Below are positions 1 through 8,500 of a stretch of DNA of 64,000 bases, piece by piece (position 1 is the first letter of the stretch; each line of letters opens with the position of its first letter). Source of the DNA: Devosia sp. 2618 (lineage in GTDB: Bacteria; Pseudomonadota; Alphaproteobacteria; Rhizobiales; Devosiaceae); contig NZ_JBEPOO010000001.1 of NCBI RefSeq assembly GCF_040546815.1, positions 2,790,001-2,854,000 on the forward strand. The letters are read 5' to 3'. The notes beneath the pieces are model-generated. The model was not told the origin of the DNA, searched no databases, and worked only from the letters and a program-made list of their open reading frames with translations. The position numbers were made by a program, and so were the translations under genes.

Positions 1-2
1 TC

Positions 3-1220
3 GACAGGGCGCTCAGGGACGTGTTCGATCTGTTGGAGAGGCGAGCCAATGGGGACTACAGCCCCGACCTAGTCGGTCAACGCTTTCCCACCGTAGAACT
101 GCCAGCGCAGGCCGAGAAACGTACCGAGGTTGGGGGCGGAAACCAGGATGCGTTGACCTTATCCGCATTGCTCGATCACAAGCAGGCCACGCAGTCAAAG
201 AAGGCGCGGACCTTCGATACCTACCGGGCCAAGATTGCCGACCTAGTGAAGCTCATCGGGCACGAGGACGCCGCAACCATCACCCGTGATGATGTGCGGA
301 GGTGGCGAGACGCGCTCATTGGGCGGGGCCTGGCAACCAAGACTATCAATGATCAGTATCTTGCGGCGCTCAAGTCCACCCTCCGCCATGGGGTCAAGGA
401 ATTCAGCTTGGCGTCCAATGTTGCCGACCTAATCCGCGATGAGCGTGATGCCCCTACCACCGATGGCGGGAAGGGCTACAGCGCGGAGCAGGCCAAGGCC
501 ATATTGGCCGCCACGTTCCGTGGCAGTCAGAAGTCACTATCAGCACCTCACCAGCGGGCGGTGTTTTGGGTGCCATGGATAAGCGCCTACACCGGCCTGC
601 GTGTCAGTGAGATTACGCAGTTTCAGGGACGCCATCTGCGCCGCGAGGACGACGTTACGTTCATGCTCATCACCCCGGAAGACGGCAGCACCAAAGGCGG
701 CAACGCCTGGACCATGGCCATTCATCCACACCTGATCGAGATGGGCCTGATAGACATGTTCCAGGCCATCGGTGATGGGCCTGCCTTCTACACCCCCTAT
801 CCGGCCGGGACGGACCTGAAAGCGCTGGAAGATCACAGGGCCGGAGAAAGCGCTGGCAAAGTTGCAAACTGGATCACCGAAGAACTGGGCATCGCCGCAC
901 CGGGAGGCAGGCCAAATCATGCTTGGCGGCATTCGTTCACAAGCCTGTGCCGGAAGCACAGAGTAGATAAAGAGCCGCGCGACTTCATGCTTGGCAGCCG
1001 GTCGCAGACGGACGCCCGCGAGGGCTATGGGGATTGGCCGCCAGATGTCATTGACGCAGAAATCAGGAAGCTGCCCCGATTTGAAGTGGCAATGACGGAC
1101 TGGCGACCAACACTGGAAACGGTTCGTCCCGAGCCGATCAGGAACACCGCGAAGTCACCTAAAGCACAGCGCCCAAGCCTTCGATTGAGAAAGCCAAGGG
1201 CCATCAAGGAGCGCCTGTAG
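3..1220 (+). CDS. Tyrosine recombinase (phage/island integrase), N-terminus cut by window edge
   Basis: Site-specific recombinase of the lambda-integrase family, expected to integrate and excise the island. Counted from a GTG at 21, residues 45-140 form a SAM-like core-binding domain and residues 150-345 the catalytic domain. Visible catalytic residues are Arg194 (TGLRVSEI), His300 and Arg303 (HAWRH) and the probable nucleophile Tyr336 (GYGD). The tail after residue 360 is basic. The frame is open to the left edge with no stop, so the start is unknown; the GTG at 21 has no good ribosome site and the family usually carries more N-terminal sequence. It leads a block of small genes on the same strand. 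The family call is firm; the real start lies outside the window. Confidence 0.9.
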   Translation, partial: DRALRDVFDLLERRANGDYSPDLVGQRFPTVELPAQAEKRTEVGGGNQDALTLSALLDHKQATQSKKARTFDTYRAKIADLVKLIGHEDAATITRDDVRRWRDALIGRGLATKTINDQYLAALKSTLRHGVKEFSLASNVADLIRDERDAPTTDGGKGYSAEQAKAILAATFRGSQKSLSAPHQRAVFWVPWISAYTGLRVSEITQFQGRHLRREDDVTFMLITPEDGSTKGGNAWTMAIHPHLIEMGLIDMFQAIGDGPAFYTPYPAGTDLKALEDHRAGESAGKVANWITEELGIAAPGGRPNHAWRHSFTSLCRKHRVDKEPRDFMLGSRSQTDAREGYGDWPPDVIDAEIRKLPRFEVAMTDWRPTLETVRPEPIRNTAKSPKAQRPSLRLRKPRAIKERL

Positions 1221-1357
1221 CAGCCCCATGGCGGGCTCATGGGCGGCTTGATGCAGACTGGCTGGCATTGCCCGGCCGGCTGCTTGTTGACGCCTGTGGG
1301 CCTCTTCGGGGGCTGCTTTGGCCCGGTCTTTCGACCACCAATCTCAGGAAATTTCTC

Positions 1358-1615
1358 ATGCGTAGTATCGCTAATTTCGTTCACAACGCCGGTCTCGATC
1401 TACGGGAGACGCTGGCTCAACACTTCGACCTTTTCCATGATGGCCACAAGCCAGTCGCCATCTACCTGCGCATCCCCTTCACCCCCATCAGCGCCTTCAT
1501 TGAGCTTGTCACCGCCCCGGTAGGGTTTGGCCATAAGCGCGGTGCCGGGCAGTGGGAGTTCTTCGCTGGGCGGCTCCAGGGCGTCTTCTGCATTGAACCA
1601 GCAGCGGGGCAGTGA
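1358..1615 (+). CDS. Small hypothetical protein (85 aa)
   Basis: I do not recognise the family. The ATG at 1358 is chosen because AGGAAA lies eight bases upstream; the same frame is open further upstream to 1268 but has no ribosome site there. The protein is mixed hydrophobic/polar with no clear membrane segment, and contains a central IYLRIPFTPISAFIELV stretch. Its TGA overlaps a possible GTG start of the next gene (bases GTGA at 1612-1615), which suggests translational coupling. It lies between the integrase and a small membrane protein, a place where element-specific genes of unknown function are common. Confidence 0.5.
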   Translation: MRSIANFVHNAGLDLRETLAQHFDLFHDGHKPVAIYLRIPFTPISAFIELVTAPVGFGHKRGAGQWEFFAGRLQGVFCIEPAAGQ

Positions 1616-1620
1616 GCGCC

Positions 1621-1818
1621 ATGAGTATCATTGCAGGTATCGCCACGCTCATCGGCTTGACCGTGTTGCTGGCGCTTCTTCATGGCATCCTCCGGGGCTC
1701 CAGTCAGTTCATGAACATGCTGCTGGCCTATAGCTATCTCAGCCTGCCGATCAAATGCCTCGGCTGGTTTGGGGCGGCATGGGCTGGGATGTCAGTGTTT
1801 AGCGCCATGGGCGGCTAA
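1621..1818 (+). CDS. Small membrane protein (65 aa), unknown
   Basis: Unrecognised protein with two hydrophobic segments: roughly residues 2-24, and a weaker one around 45-62 after a polar RGSSQ turn. This suggests a small inner-membrane protein. The start could be ATG 1621 or GTG 1612; the GTG overlaps the stop of the preceding small gene, so the pair is probably translated together. It belongs to the island module between the integrase and the ParB-like gene. No catalytic motif is visible. It could be an element maintenance or exclusion function, but nothing in the sequence shows this. Confidence 0.5.
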   Translation: MSIIAGIATLIGLTVLLALLHGILRGSSQFMNMLLAYSYLSLPIKCLGWFGAAWAGMSVFSAMGG

Positions 1819-1852
1819 CGGCCTCAGTCGGGGCGTCTTCAAAAGTGGATTT

Positions 1853-1891
1853 CCACTCACCTTAGGAGGCCACTCACTACGGGGCTATAAT
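1853..1891 (+). promoter_or_regulatory. Promoter with flanking short repeats upstream of the ParB-like gene
   Basis: A perfect TATAAT box lies at 1886-1891. The 8-mer CCACTCAC occurs at 1853-1860 and again at 1870-1877, on both sides of CTTAGGAGG. The 12-mer CACCTTAGGAGG at 1858-1869 recurs at 1924-1935, just before the first possible start codon. The repeats lie where the -35 region should be, so they may be operators; autoregulation by the ParB-like product is an inference. Confidence 0.45.
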
Positions 1892-1981
1892 GGCCCCCAG
1901 CATAGCGGCCTCCGAATGCCACCCACCTTAGGAGGAATGCCCGAAATCCGGGCTCTTCATGACCATAAACCCGAGAACAGC

Positions 1982-2869
1982 ATGCACGAATTACAAATCC
2001 GAACTGAGCGGGACGTGACCCCCGATTTGGCCGCGCAGATCGAGGTACTGGACGGCGAGGCGCTCGCTGGCCTTCGCGAAATAGAGAAACTGGCCATGCA
2101 GCCGGACGGTGATGTGCCGTTGCCGAGGCGTCTGCCCTTCAAGCAGATCGGGTGTTTGCCGGTCTTCAACAACAGGGCGATGGCAGACGAGCAGGCGATT
2201 GCCGCTCTGGCCAAGGTTCTGGCCAATGGTGAAAAGCTACCACCGCTCACGGTATTGATGGCAGGAGGCCGGGCCTTCCTCGTGGACGGGCACCAGCGGC
2301 TGGAGGCGCACCGCCAGCACGCCAGCAAGAACGGGCGGGGTCAGTCCTTCACCGTGCCTGTCGTCTACTTCACGGGGACGCCAGCAGATGCCGTGTTTGC
2401 CAGCATCGAACGGAACAGCCAGCACGGCGTCAAGCTGACCTCCAGCGAGCGCACGGACGCGGCCTGGAAGCTGGTGCTGATTGGCGAGAAGAACCGCCCC
2501 GAGATCATCCGGGCGACCGCTGTGACCCGGTCCTGGGTGACCAAGATGCGTTCCGTAAAGCGGGCTTTGGGCGAGGAGGCGGCTGACTATCCACGCTGGC
2601 TGCATGCCCTGCATGAGGCCGAAGGCAAAGACATGGAGCCGCTGACTGACGAAGAATTTACGGAGAAGAAGCGCATGCGTGCCGAGACGATAGCAAACCA
2701 GATCACACGACATATTGGCGGCCAGCACTCCGATGATCCGGAACTGATGGCGATGGTCATGGACATCTACATGGGCCGCAGAACGGTCGATCTTATCCAG
2801 CACCTCAGTGCCGGGCGGCAGGACGAGCTGGCCGATGCCCGCGAACTGGAGGTCAATTCCCCGTTCTGA
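1982..2869 (+). CDS. ParB-like nuclease/partition-domain protein
   Basis: Protein of about 295 aa with a ParB/Srx-type N-terminal domain: an LPFKQI segment, then VDGHQRLEAHRQ, which corresponds to the GxxRxxA box of the ParB CTPase/nuclease fold, followed by a helical DNA-binding-like middle (TSSERTDAAWKLV, AVTRSWVTKMRSVKRAL). It probably binds DNA to partition, or regulate, the element. An in-frame ATG at 1937 sits only one base after AGGAGG, too close for an ideal ribosome site; ATG 1982 has a weak GAGAA and is taken as the conservative start. No ParA is adjacent, so a regulatory role is as likely as partition. Preceded by a repeat-framed promoter. Confidence 0.7.
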   Translation: MHELQIRTERDVTPDLAAQIEVLDGEALAGLREIEKLAMQPDGDVPLPRRLPFKQIGCLPVFNNRAMADEQAIAALAKVLANGEKLPPLTVLMAGGRAFLVDGHQRLEAHRQHASKNGRGQSFTVPVVYFTGTPADAVFASIERNSQHGVKLTSSERTDAAWKLVLIGEKNRPEIIRATAVTRSWVTKMRSVKRALGEEAADYPRWLHALHEAEGKDMEPLTDEEFTEKKRMRAETIANQITRHIGGQHSDDPELMAMVMDIYMGRRTVDLIQHLSAGRQDELADARELEVNSPF

Positions 2870-3000
2870 TGGAACCAGAATATCGCGGGCTGTCTATGCC
2901 AAGAATTTGGGAGCCAGCAAGATCGAGAAGGGAGCGGCGCAATACCCCCTCCGCCCCTCTCGACGCTGGGGTGCGGGCGTGGCCATGACATTTCTTCGGC

Positions 3001-3144
3001 ATGTTCTTGGTGGCAGCTCGCCGGGCCGACAACGTCATGTTGAGCCCGAGCTGGGCCTACCTTTCACGCTGCGGCGGCGCGGCGGTCAGCGGCAACAACG
3101 TGTCAGTTCAGGCTGGCACGCAGACTACCATCAATGCTGGCTGA
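3001..3144 (+). pseudogene. Possible remnant of a repeat-rich (haemagglutinin/tail-like) protein
   Basis: A 47-codon frame ends in GNNVSVQAGTQTTINAG, which resembles the beta-helix repeats of filamentous haemagglutinins and phage tail proteins. The upstream part lacks a ribosome site, and a stop lies at 2986-2988 in the same frame. It may be the surviving end of a larger gene or a chance frame; composition is the only evidence. Confidence 0.2.
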
Positions 3145-3285
3145 GCGTAGCGCCAGTTCCACCCGCACCCAGCGCGCTCGCATCTAACCATCCGTCCGTC
3201 TTTGACCGCCGCGTGTGGCCATACCGTAATCCCCTATGAATATGGCTGATTGCGCCCCTGCATTTCCGGGCCTCTCCGATGCGGC

Positions 3286-3313
3286 TTGACGGCATACGGT
3301 AAACATCTGTATT
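3286..3313 (+). promoter_or_regulatory. Candidate sigma-70 promoter of the serine recombinase
   Basis: TTGACG at 3286-3291 and TGTATT at 3308-3313 are 16 bases apart. The -10 is followed by an AT-rich start region leading to the ATG at 3345. Direct repeats ATACGGTA (3294-3301) and ATTCGGTA (3311-3318) flank and overlap it, with an inverted TACCGTA at 3222-3228. Confidence 0.4.
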
Positions 3314-3344
3314 CGGTATATTCATTGAAGCTTGGGATTTCATC

Positions 3345-3929
3345 ATGACTAGACGAGTTGCCATCTACCTGCGTGTCTCCACCAAGGACCAGACGACGCT
3401 CAACCAGCGGCTGGAGCTGGAGCAAGTGGCCGCGCGGGCGGGCTGGGATGTGGTCACCGTCTTTGAGGATGCTGGCGTGTCAGGGTCGAAGGGGCGGGAC
3501 AAGCGCCCGGCCTATGATGCCCTGCTCAAGGCCGTTGCACGGCGCGAGGTGGACATGGTGGCGGCATGGTCGGTTGATCGGCTAGGTCGGTCGCTTCAGG
3601 ACCTCGTTGGCTTCCTCGAGGACCTCAGGGGCCATGGTGCGGACCTCTATCTGCACCAGCAGGCACTCGACACCAGTTCATCATCCGGCCGGGCTTTGTT
3701 TGGGATGATGGCCGTCTTTGCCGAGTTCGAGAAGGCCATGATCGTAGAGCGGGTCAACTCTGGCTTGGCGCGAGCGAAGGCCGAGGGTAAGCGGCTGGGT
3801 AGGCCAACAGTAGGAGCGGCAATAGAGGATAAGGTCCGAGCCATGCGAGTGAAGGGGATAGGTCAAATCAAAATTGCAAAAGCGCTCGGCATCGGGGTAT
3901 CAACCGTCCAACGCGTAATCGCGCAATAA
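3345..3929 (+). CDS. Serine recombinase (resolvase/invertase family)
   Basis: A 194-aa small serine recombinase. The N-terminal catalytic domain shows YLRVST with nucleophile Ser12, the SVDRLGRSLQDL segment, and FAEFEKAMIVERVNSGLARAKAEGKRLGRP linking to the DNA-binding part. The C-terminal helix-turn-helix (about residues 160-192) ends IAKALGIGVSTVQRVIAQ, as in Hin/Tn3 resolvases. Length is normal for the family and the gene looks intact. It acts on DNA by a double-strand break through a phosphoserine link. As no transposase is adjacent, it probably resolves or inverts a segment of the island, or is a leftover of a transposon; target sites are not proven, although TACGGTA-like repeats lie just upstream. 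Confidence 0.9.
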   Translation: MTRRVAIYLRVSTKDQTTLNQRLELEQVAARAGWDVVTVFEDAGVSGSKGRDKRPAYDALLKAVARREVDMVAAWSVDRLGRSLQDLVGFLEDLRGHGADLYLHQQALDTSSSSGRALFGMMAVFAEFEKAMIVERVNSGLARAKAEGKRLGRPTVGAAIEDKVRAMRVKGIGQIKIAKALGIGVSTVQRVIAQ

Positions 3930-4004
3930 TAAGAGTAAGATGTGAATATAGCCGCCTTGCACAAAGGCGAACACATCAGTCAATGAACACTCTTTAGAGC
4001 AGCC

Positions 4005-4601
4005 TCAAAGGCCAATAACTTTATTCCAGTCGGATACATACATATAAATTCTCTGAAACTCTGATGGCAGCAGCATTCTGTTATGGGCAACGAAATTTCG
4101 TGCCTTTTCGAGTTCGTTCATTCTTTGCTTTATCCAGTCCTGACCTGGACCAAGGTCCTTGAAGTGCTCCCAACTCTGGAGAATTATCAAAGCAAGATCG
4201 CCGAAGTCGGCAAATTCAAGTTGGTCGCCTTTCGAGCCTTCCAGCCAGGAGTCAGCTTCGGCCACCTTCTTTCTTGCATCCGCATTGGTTCGAACTTTGT
4301 TTGGGACGGATGCGGTGGATTCCCACCAGTCAGCTCCCACTTTCTCCGTCAATGTGTCCCGGATTAATGACCGGACCTCATTTTCGAAGGCATGAAGGAC
4401 AGCATAAAGTCTTGCCATCTCCATTGCCTGGTTTCGGCGTTGAACGCCAAATGGAGAAAGCGCCTCAACCAGTAAACTCTCCTCAGTCTGGCCAAGATCA
4501 ATTCCGACCTTTATTCCCGCCTGCCGAAATACTTCGGACTCCGACTCAAAGAGCAATCCTCTAAAAACGAAATCTCGCAGTTCTTTCCCTGAATTACTCA
4601 A
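4005..4601 (-). CDS. Swt1-like HEPN domain protein (candidate defence RNase)
   Basis: A 198-aa mostly helical protein. The C-terminal half carries EKARNFVAHNRMLL, giving the R-x4-H signature (Arg168, His173) of HEPN ribonucleases. Together with the preceding LALIILQSWEHFKDL and DWWEST elements it resembles the Swt1-family HEPN domain. HEPN proteins of this kind commonly act as RNA-cleaving effectors in toxin-antitoxin or abortive-infection systems. The start at 4601 lies inside the end of the DUF5343 gene (8-base overlap), so the two are almost certainly co-translated. The stretch is visibly AT-richer than its surroundings, pointing to recent transfer. The HEPN call rests on motif and length; RNase activity is inferred. 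Confidence 0.65.
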   Translation of the reverse strand: MSNSGKELRDFVFRGLLFESESEVFRQAGIKVGIDLGQTEESLLVEALSPFGVQRRNQAMEMARLYAVLHAFENEVRSLIRDTLTEKVGADWWESTASVPNKVRTNADARKKVAEADSWLEGSKGDQLEFADFGDLALIILQSWEHFKDLGPGQDWIKQRMNELEKARNFVAHNRMLLPSEFQRIYMYVSDWNKVIGL

Positions 4602-5229
4602 CTAAATGAGTCCGTAGCGATTTGAATATGGCATTGTAGACCTCAACATCTTTCGTCGCTGGCAGGTGAATTTGAATGTTGTAGTGCAAGCCTACGCCCG
4701 CCGAATTGTGTCTCAAAGCCTCGTCGGCCGGCTTGATCACCGCTTGTACTGGCAGCGGATTAGGGGCAGACGCCTCTTTAACTTCTATATGAGCGCCGGA
4801 AGATGCCAACGCCGCTGGATCACAAAGGGCGAGCAACGCCAAAAATGTCCCTGCACTTCGGTCAGCAGAGTTCTCGGATACGTTATACGTAGTCTTGATC
4901 TTCCCCGCTATCATCTTTCGATCAGAAGCATCTGGCTTGGCTTTTAGGACGAATATATCGCTGTAAGCATCTTTTACGGCCTCAGCCAGAACCTTTTTCC
5001 ACTTGGTCCCGTCCAGAAATTCTTTGTATCGCAGTGTGGGAATCCCGTCCTCCGTCAAAAAACCTAGCCCCTTAAGCAGCGGGATAAAGGCATGATGGTT
5101 TGAAGAGCTAAACCCGAGGTCTTTCAGAAATTCTCGATTAAACTTCTCAGGAGCTTGGCCCTGCCGCAATTTCTCAAACAAGTTCCCGAGTTGCCCCGAT
5201 ACCTGCAAAGGCTGATTAAGCAGCGCCAT
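4594..5229 (-). CDS. DUF5343-like protein, partner of the HEPN gene
   Basis: A 211-aa protein. The N-terminal half (FNREFLKDLGFSSSNHHAFIPLLKGLGFLTEDGIPTLRYKEF) has the winged-helix-like pattern of DUF5343. A charged helical middle follows, then a Pro-rich linker and a C-terminal beta-containing segment (GVGLHYNIQIHLPATKDVEVYNAIFKSLRTHL) that ends in the HEPN gene. ATG 5229 is chosen over ATG 5250 and GTG 5268 because GGGGGA stands five bases upstream. DUF5343 proteins often occur in defence islands. A role as regulator, sensor or neutralising partner of the HEPN protein is an inference from the overlap. The gene is AT-rich like its partner. Confidence 0.6.
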   Translation of the reverse strand: MALLNQPLQVSGQLGNLFEKLRQGQAPEKFNREFLKDLGFSSSNHHAFIPLLKGLGFLTEDGIPTLRYKEFLDGTKWKKVLAEAVKDAYSDIFVLKAKPDASDRKMIAGKIKTTYNVSENSADRSAGTFLALLALCDPAALASSGAHIEVKEASAPNPLPVQAVIKPADEALRHNSAGVGLHYNIQIHLPATKDVEVYNAIFKSLRTHLVE

Positions 5230-5547
5230 ACGTCCCCCGTAATTTACCATCTCGTCGATACCGCACACTATGAGGTTTCTTCGAAGAGTCCAGAAGTCGG
5301 AAGGTCAGTCCGGCAGAACTTTGCACTATGGCTTGCCTGATAATGTCAGGTGACACCTGTCGAGGGAAAGAACATAGGCAAGCAACGAACGAGTTTGCAG
5401 CCGCTACGGATAAAGTCCCCCTACTGTGTCTTTGTGGAGGGGCGTCTATTGATTTTGAGTTTGATCGATGGCGTACGTGACGGGCGGGCGATAATCAGCG
5501 ACCTTCGCGGCATCAGCTACCGAATCGAATAGCGCTAGGAATCAAGA
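5230..5547. other. Divergent regulatory interval between the HEPN unit and the type IIL enzyme
   Basis: The interval contains a 10-bp palindrome TCTTCGAAGA (5278-5287) and a cluster of related half-sites: CCTGA-N5-TCAGG (5336-5350), which overlaps the palindrome CAGGTG-A-CACCTG (5347-5359). A GATAAT hexamer (5339-5344) lies within the cluster. These are plausible operators for divergent defence promoters. A 60-codon frame at 5350-5532 lacks a ribosome site and is not called. Confidence 0.4.
5336..5359. promoter_or_regulatory. Overlapping inverted repeats, candidate operator
   Basis: CCTGA and TCAGG form an inverted repeat with a 5-base spacer containing the -10-like GATAAT. The right arm continues into the perfect 13-base palindrome CAGGTGACACCTG. 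The layout of adjacent half-sites over a promoter element resembles repressor or controller-protein binding sites in front of restriction-modification genes; the binding protein is unknown. Confidence 0.4.
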
Positions 5548-8500
5548 ATGGCACTGACGCCTCAAGCCTTCATAGCCAAGTGGCAGAACTCTCCGATCAA
5601 GGAGCGGGCCGGAGCGCAGGCCCATTTTCTCGATCTTTGCCGCATGCTGGATGAGCCGGAGCCAGCCGATGTTGACCCCACGGGCAAGGACTACGGCTTT
5701 GAAGTCGGCGCGACCAAGACCACGGGCGGCAATGGCTTCGCGGACGTGTTCAAGCGAGGGCACTTCGGATGGGAATACAAGGGCACCAAAGCCAACTTGG
5801 ACGATGCCTTTGCCCAGCTCCAGCGCTATGCCGTGGCCTTGGACAATCCCCCGCTGCTGATCGTGTCCGACATCGGCACCACCATTCGCATCCACACCAA
5901 CTGGACCAATTCGGTCTCCAAGCGCTACGACATTGCCATTGCTGATCTTGCCGACCCGGTAAAACGGGGCTGGCTCAAGTCCGCTTTGTCTGACCCCGAG
6001 GCCCTGAGGCCCACCAAAACCCGGCAGGAATTGACGGAGGAGGTAGCGGGTGAGTTTGCCGTGCTAGCCCGGTCGCTTCGGGAACGCGGTCACAAGCCAG
6101 AGGAAGTGGCCCACTTCATCAACCGACTGGTCTTCTGCATGTTCGCCGAGGATGTGAAGTTGTTGCCCGATGGCATGTTCACCCGGATGCTTGACCAAGC
6201 GCTGGGCAATCCCACAGAGTTCGAGGACTTCGCGCGCGTGCTTTTCGCGGCCATGACCAAGGGCGGGCGTGTCGGTTTCGAGCTAGTGAAGTGGTTCAAC
6301 GGTGGTTTATTCGATGGAGACCTTGTCTTTGCCCTGACCAGAGACGAGGTCAAAATTGTCCGCAAGGCCGCCGGGCACTACTGGGGAGACATCGACCCTT
6401 CAATTCTTGGGACCCTGTTCGAGCGTGGTCTGGACCCGGATAAGCGCAGCCAGCTAGGGGCTCATTACACCGACCGCGAAAAGATCATGATGATCATTGA
6501 TCCAGTGATCGTGGACCCGCTCAGCGCCGAGTGGGACGCTGCCAGATTAGCAATTGCTGCGCTTCTGGAGCGGGGCAGAGAGGCGGACGAGGCAGCGAAG
6601 ACAATCAAGGGAAGGAAGGGCGCCGCAAGGTCCGGCCAGGCAACACTGGCTATTGGTCAGGCACAACAACTGCTGGATCAATTCCTAAAGCGCCTTCGAG
6701 CCTACCGCGTTTTAGACCCAGCATGTGGTTCCGGGAATTTTCTGTACCTCGCGTTAAAGGCGCTAAAGGACTTGGAACACCGAGCGCAGGTGGAAGCTGA
6801 GGCGCTTGGTCTACCGCGACAGTTTCCAGAGATAGGACCAGAAGTAGTCAGCGGGATCGAAATCAATCCCTACGCGGCAGAACTTGCTAGAGTTTCGGTC
6901 TGGATGGGTGAAATTCAGTGGATGCTCAGAAACGGCTTCGCCGCCGCAGAGAACCCCATTCTTAAGCCACTGGATAACATTGAATGCAGAGACGCTTTAA
7001 TGTCGTGGGCTGCGGACGGTAGCGAAGAGGGCGGCCACTGGATTGAGGCAGAATGGCCGGACGCGGATGCGATCATTGGTAATCCTCCTTTTCTGGCCAG
7101 TCGAAAGCTAAAGCCTGATCTTGGCGATGACTACGTTGACGCACTCAGAAAGGTTTACAAAAAGACAGTCCCCAAGGGGGCCGACCTTGTCTGTTTTTGG
7201 TTTGCCAAGGGAAAAGCATCGCTTGATGGCCGAACAGAGCGGCTAGGGCTGATTGCCACCAATTCCGTTGGGGGAGGAAGCAGCCGAAAAGTACTAGATC
7301 AGCTGTTTGCCGCCCACTTTGCATTCTCGGTTTGGAACAAGGAAAGCTGGACAGTCTCAGGTGCCGCCGTGACGGTAGCATTGGTCTGCATTTCCAAGAC
7401 AGCCATCGAACCGGTGCGGCTGAACGGCAGCCCGGTGAACGGCATCTATTCCGACCTCCAAGCCAAGTCTGCGTCTCAAGGCGCTGAGTTGAGCCTCAGC
7501 CGGAAACTTCGAGAAAACTCAAATGTAGCTCATCAGGGTGTAGTTGCTCGCGGTGCGCTGAACAAAGCGGCCGCGAAACTGCACAAACTGCCCCCAGCGG
7601 ACTTTCTTATAGGGGCCGACCAAGGGCGAGCAATGCTTTTGGAAAGCGGAAATCCAAATGCTCGGCCCAATTCTGATGTCGTCGTGCCATTCTTGATTGC
7701 TCGCGACGTGACGAGAAGAAATTCTGATCGATTTGTGGTTAACTTTGGTGAGCTCGACGAAGAAAGTGCTGCCCTTTACGAGAAGCCGTTTGAATACCTG
7801 AGACCGGTAATGCTGCATCGGGCGAAGATGTCGCAACCGGATGCGCTTGCCCGATGGTGGCAGCTGTGGCGGCCACGGCCGGAGATGGCGGCTGCTCTTT
7901 CGTCGTTGGATAGGTTCATCGTGACGCCTGGTGTTTCGAAACACCGAGTTTTTGTTTGGTCAACTTGGCCGGTCCTCGCCGACCATGCGTTGGTAGCCAT
8001 TGCCCGCAACGACGACACAACGTTCGGAATTCTTCACTCCCGCTTCCATGAAGTCTGGGCACTTCGCATGGGCACGGCCCTTGATGATCGACCCAGATAT
8101 ACCTCGACTACCACGTTTGAGACGTTCCCATTTCCCCACGGCCTCACCCCCAACATCCCGGCTTCCGATTACGTTTCGGACCCCCGAGCGATGGACATTG
8201 CTGTGGCGGCAAGGCGGCTTATCGAACTTCGGGAAAATTGGATTAATCCGCCAGAACTCGTGAATCGAGAGCCAGACGTAGTGCCAGGGTTTCCTGACCG
8301 CATTCTGCCCGTAAGCGACAACGCTGCCAAAACCCTGAAGAAGCGGACGCTGACCAATCTCTACAACGCCCGCCTGCCATGGCTACAGAAAGCCCACAAG
8401 GTTTTGGATGACGCGGTCGCTGCTGCCTATGGTTGGCCATCCGACCTTACGGACGATGAAGTGCTAGCGAAGTTGTTTGCTCTAAATCAGGAGCGTGCGG

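Larger units (their letters stand above)
2870..3344. other. Low-coding interval between the ParB-like and recombinase genes
   Basis: These 475 bases hold no convincing full gene. A reading frame spanning 2808-3239 has Arg/Pro-rich noise composition. A 47-codon frame at 3001-3144 has better composition and is listed separately. The right end carries a candidate promoter and TACGGTA-type repeats in front of the serine recombinase. The rest looks like decayed element sequence. Confidence 0.5.

Noticed and set aside
2808..3239. 143-codon frame after the ParB-like gene
   Set aside because: Starts inside the ParB-like gene, is Arg/Pro/Trp-rich like random GC-rich DNA, and has no ribosome site.
3954..3970. 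CGCCTT/AAGGCG hairpin after the serine recombinase
   Set aside because: Only six pairs and no T-run on either strand, so not called a terminator.
5350..5532. 60-codon frame between the HEPN unit and the restriction enzyme
   Set aside because: Its GTG lies within the palindrome CAGGTGACACCTG and has no ribosome site; no family resemblance.
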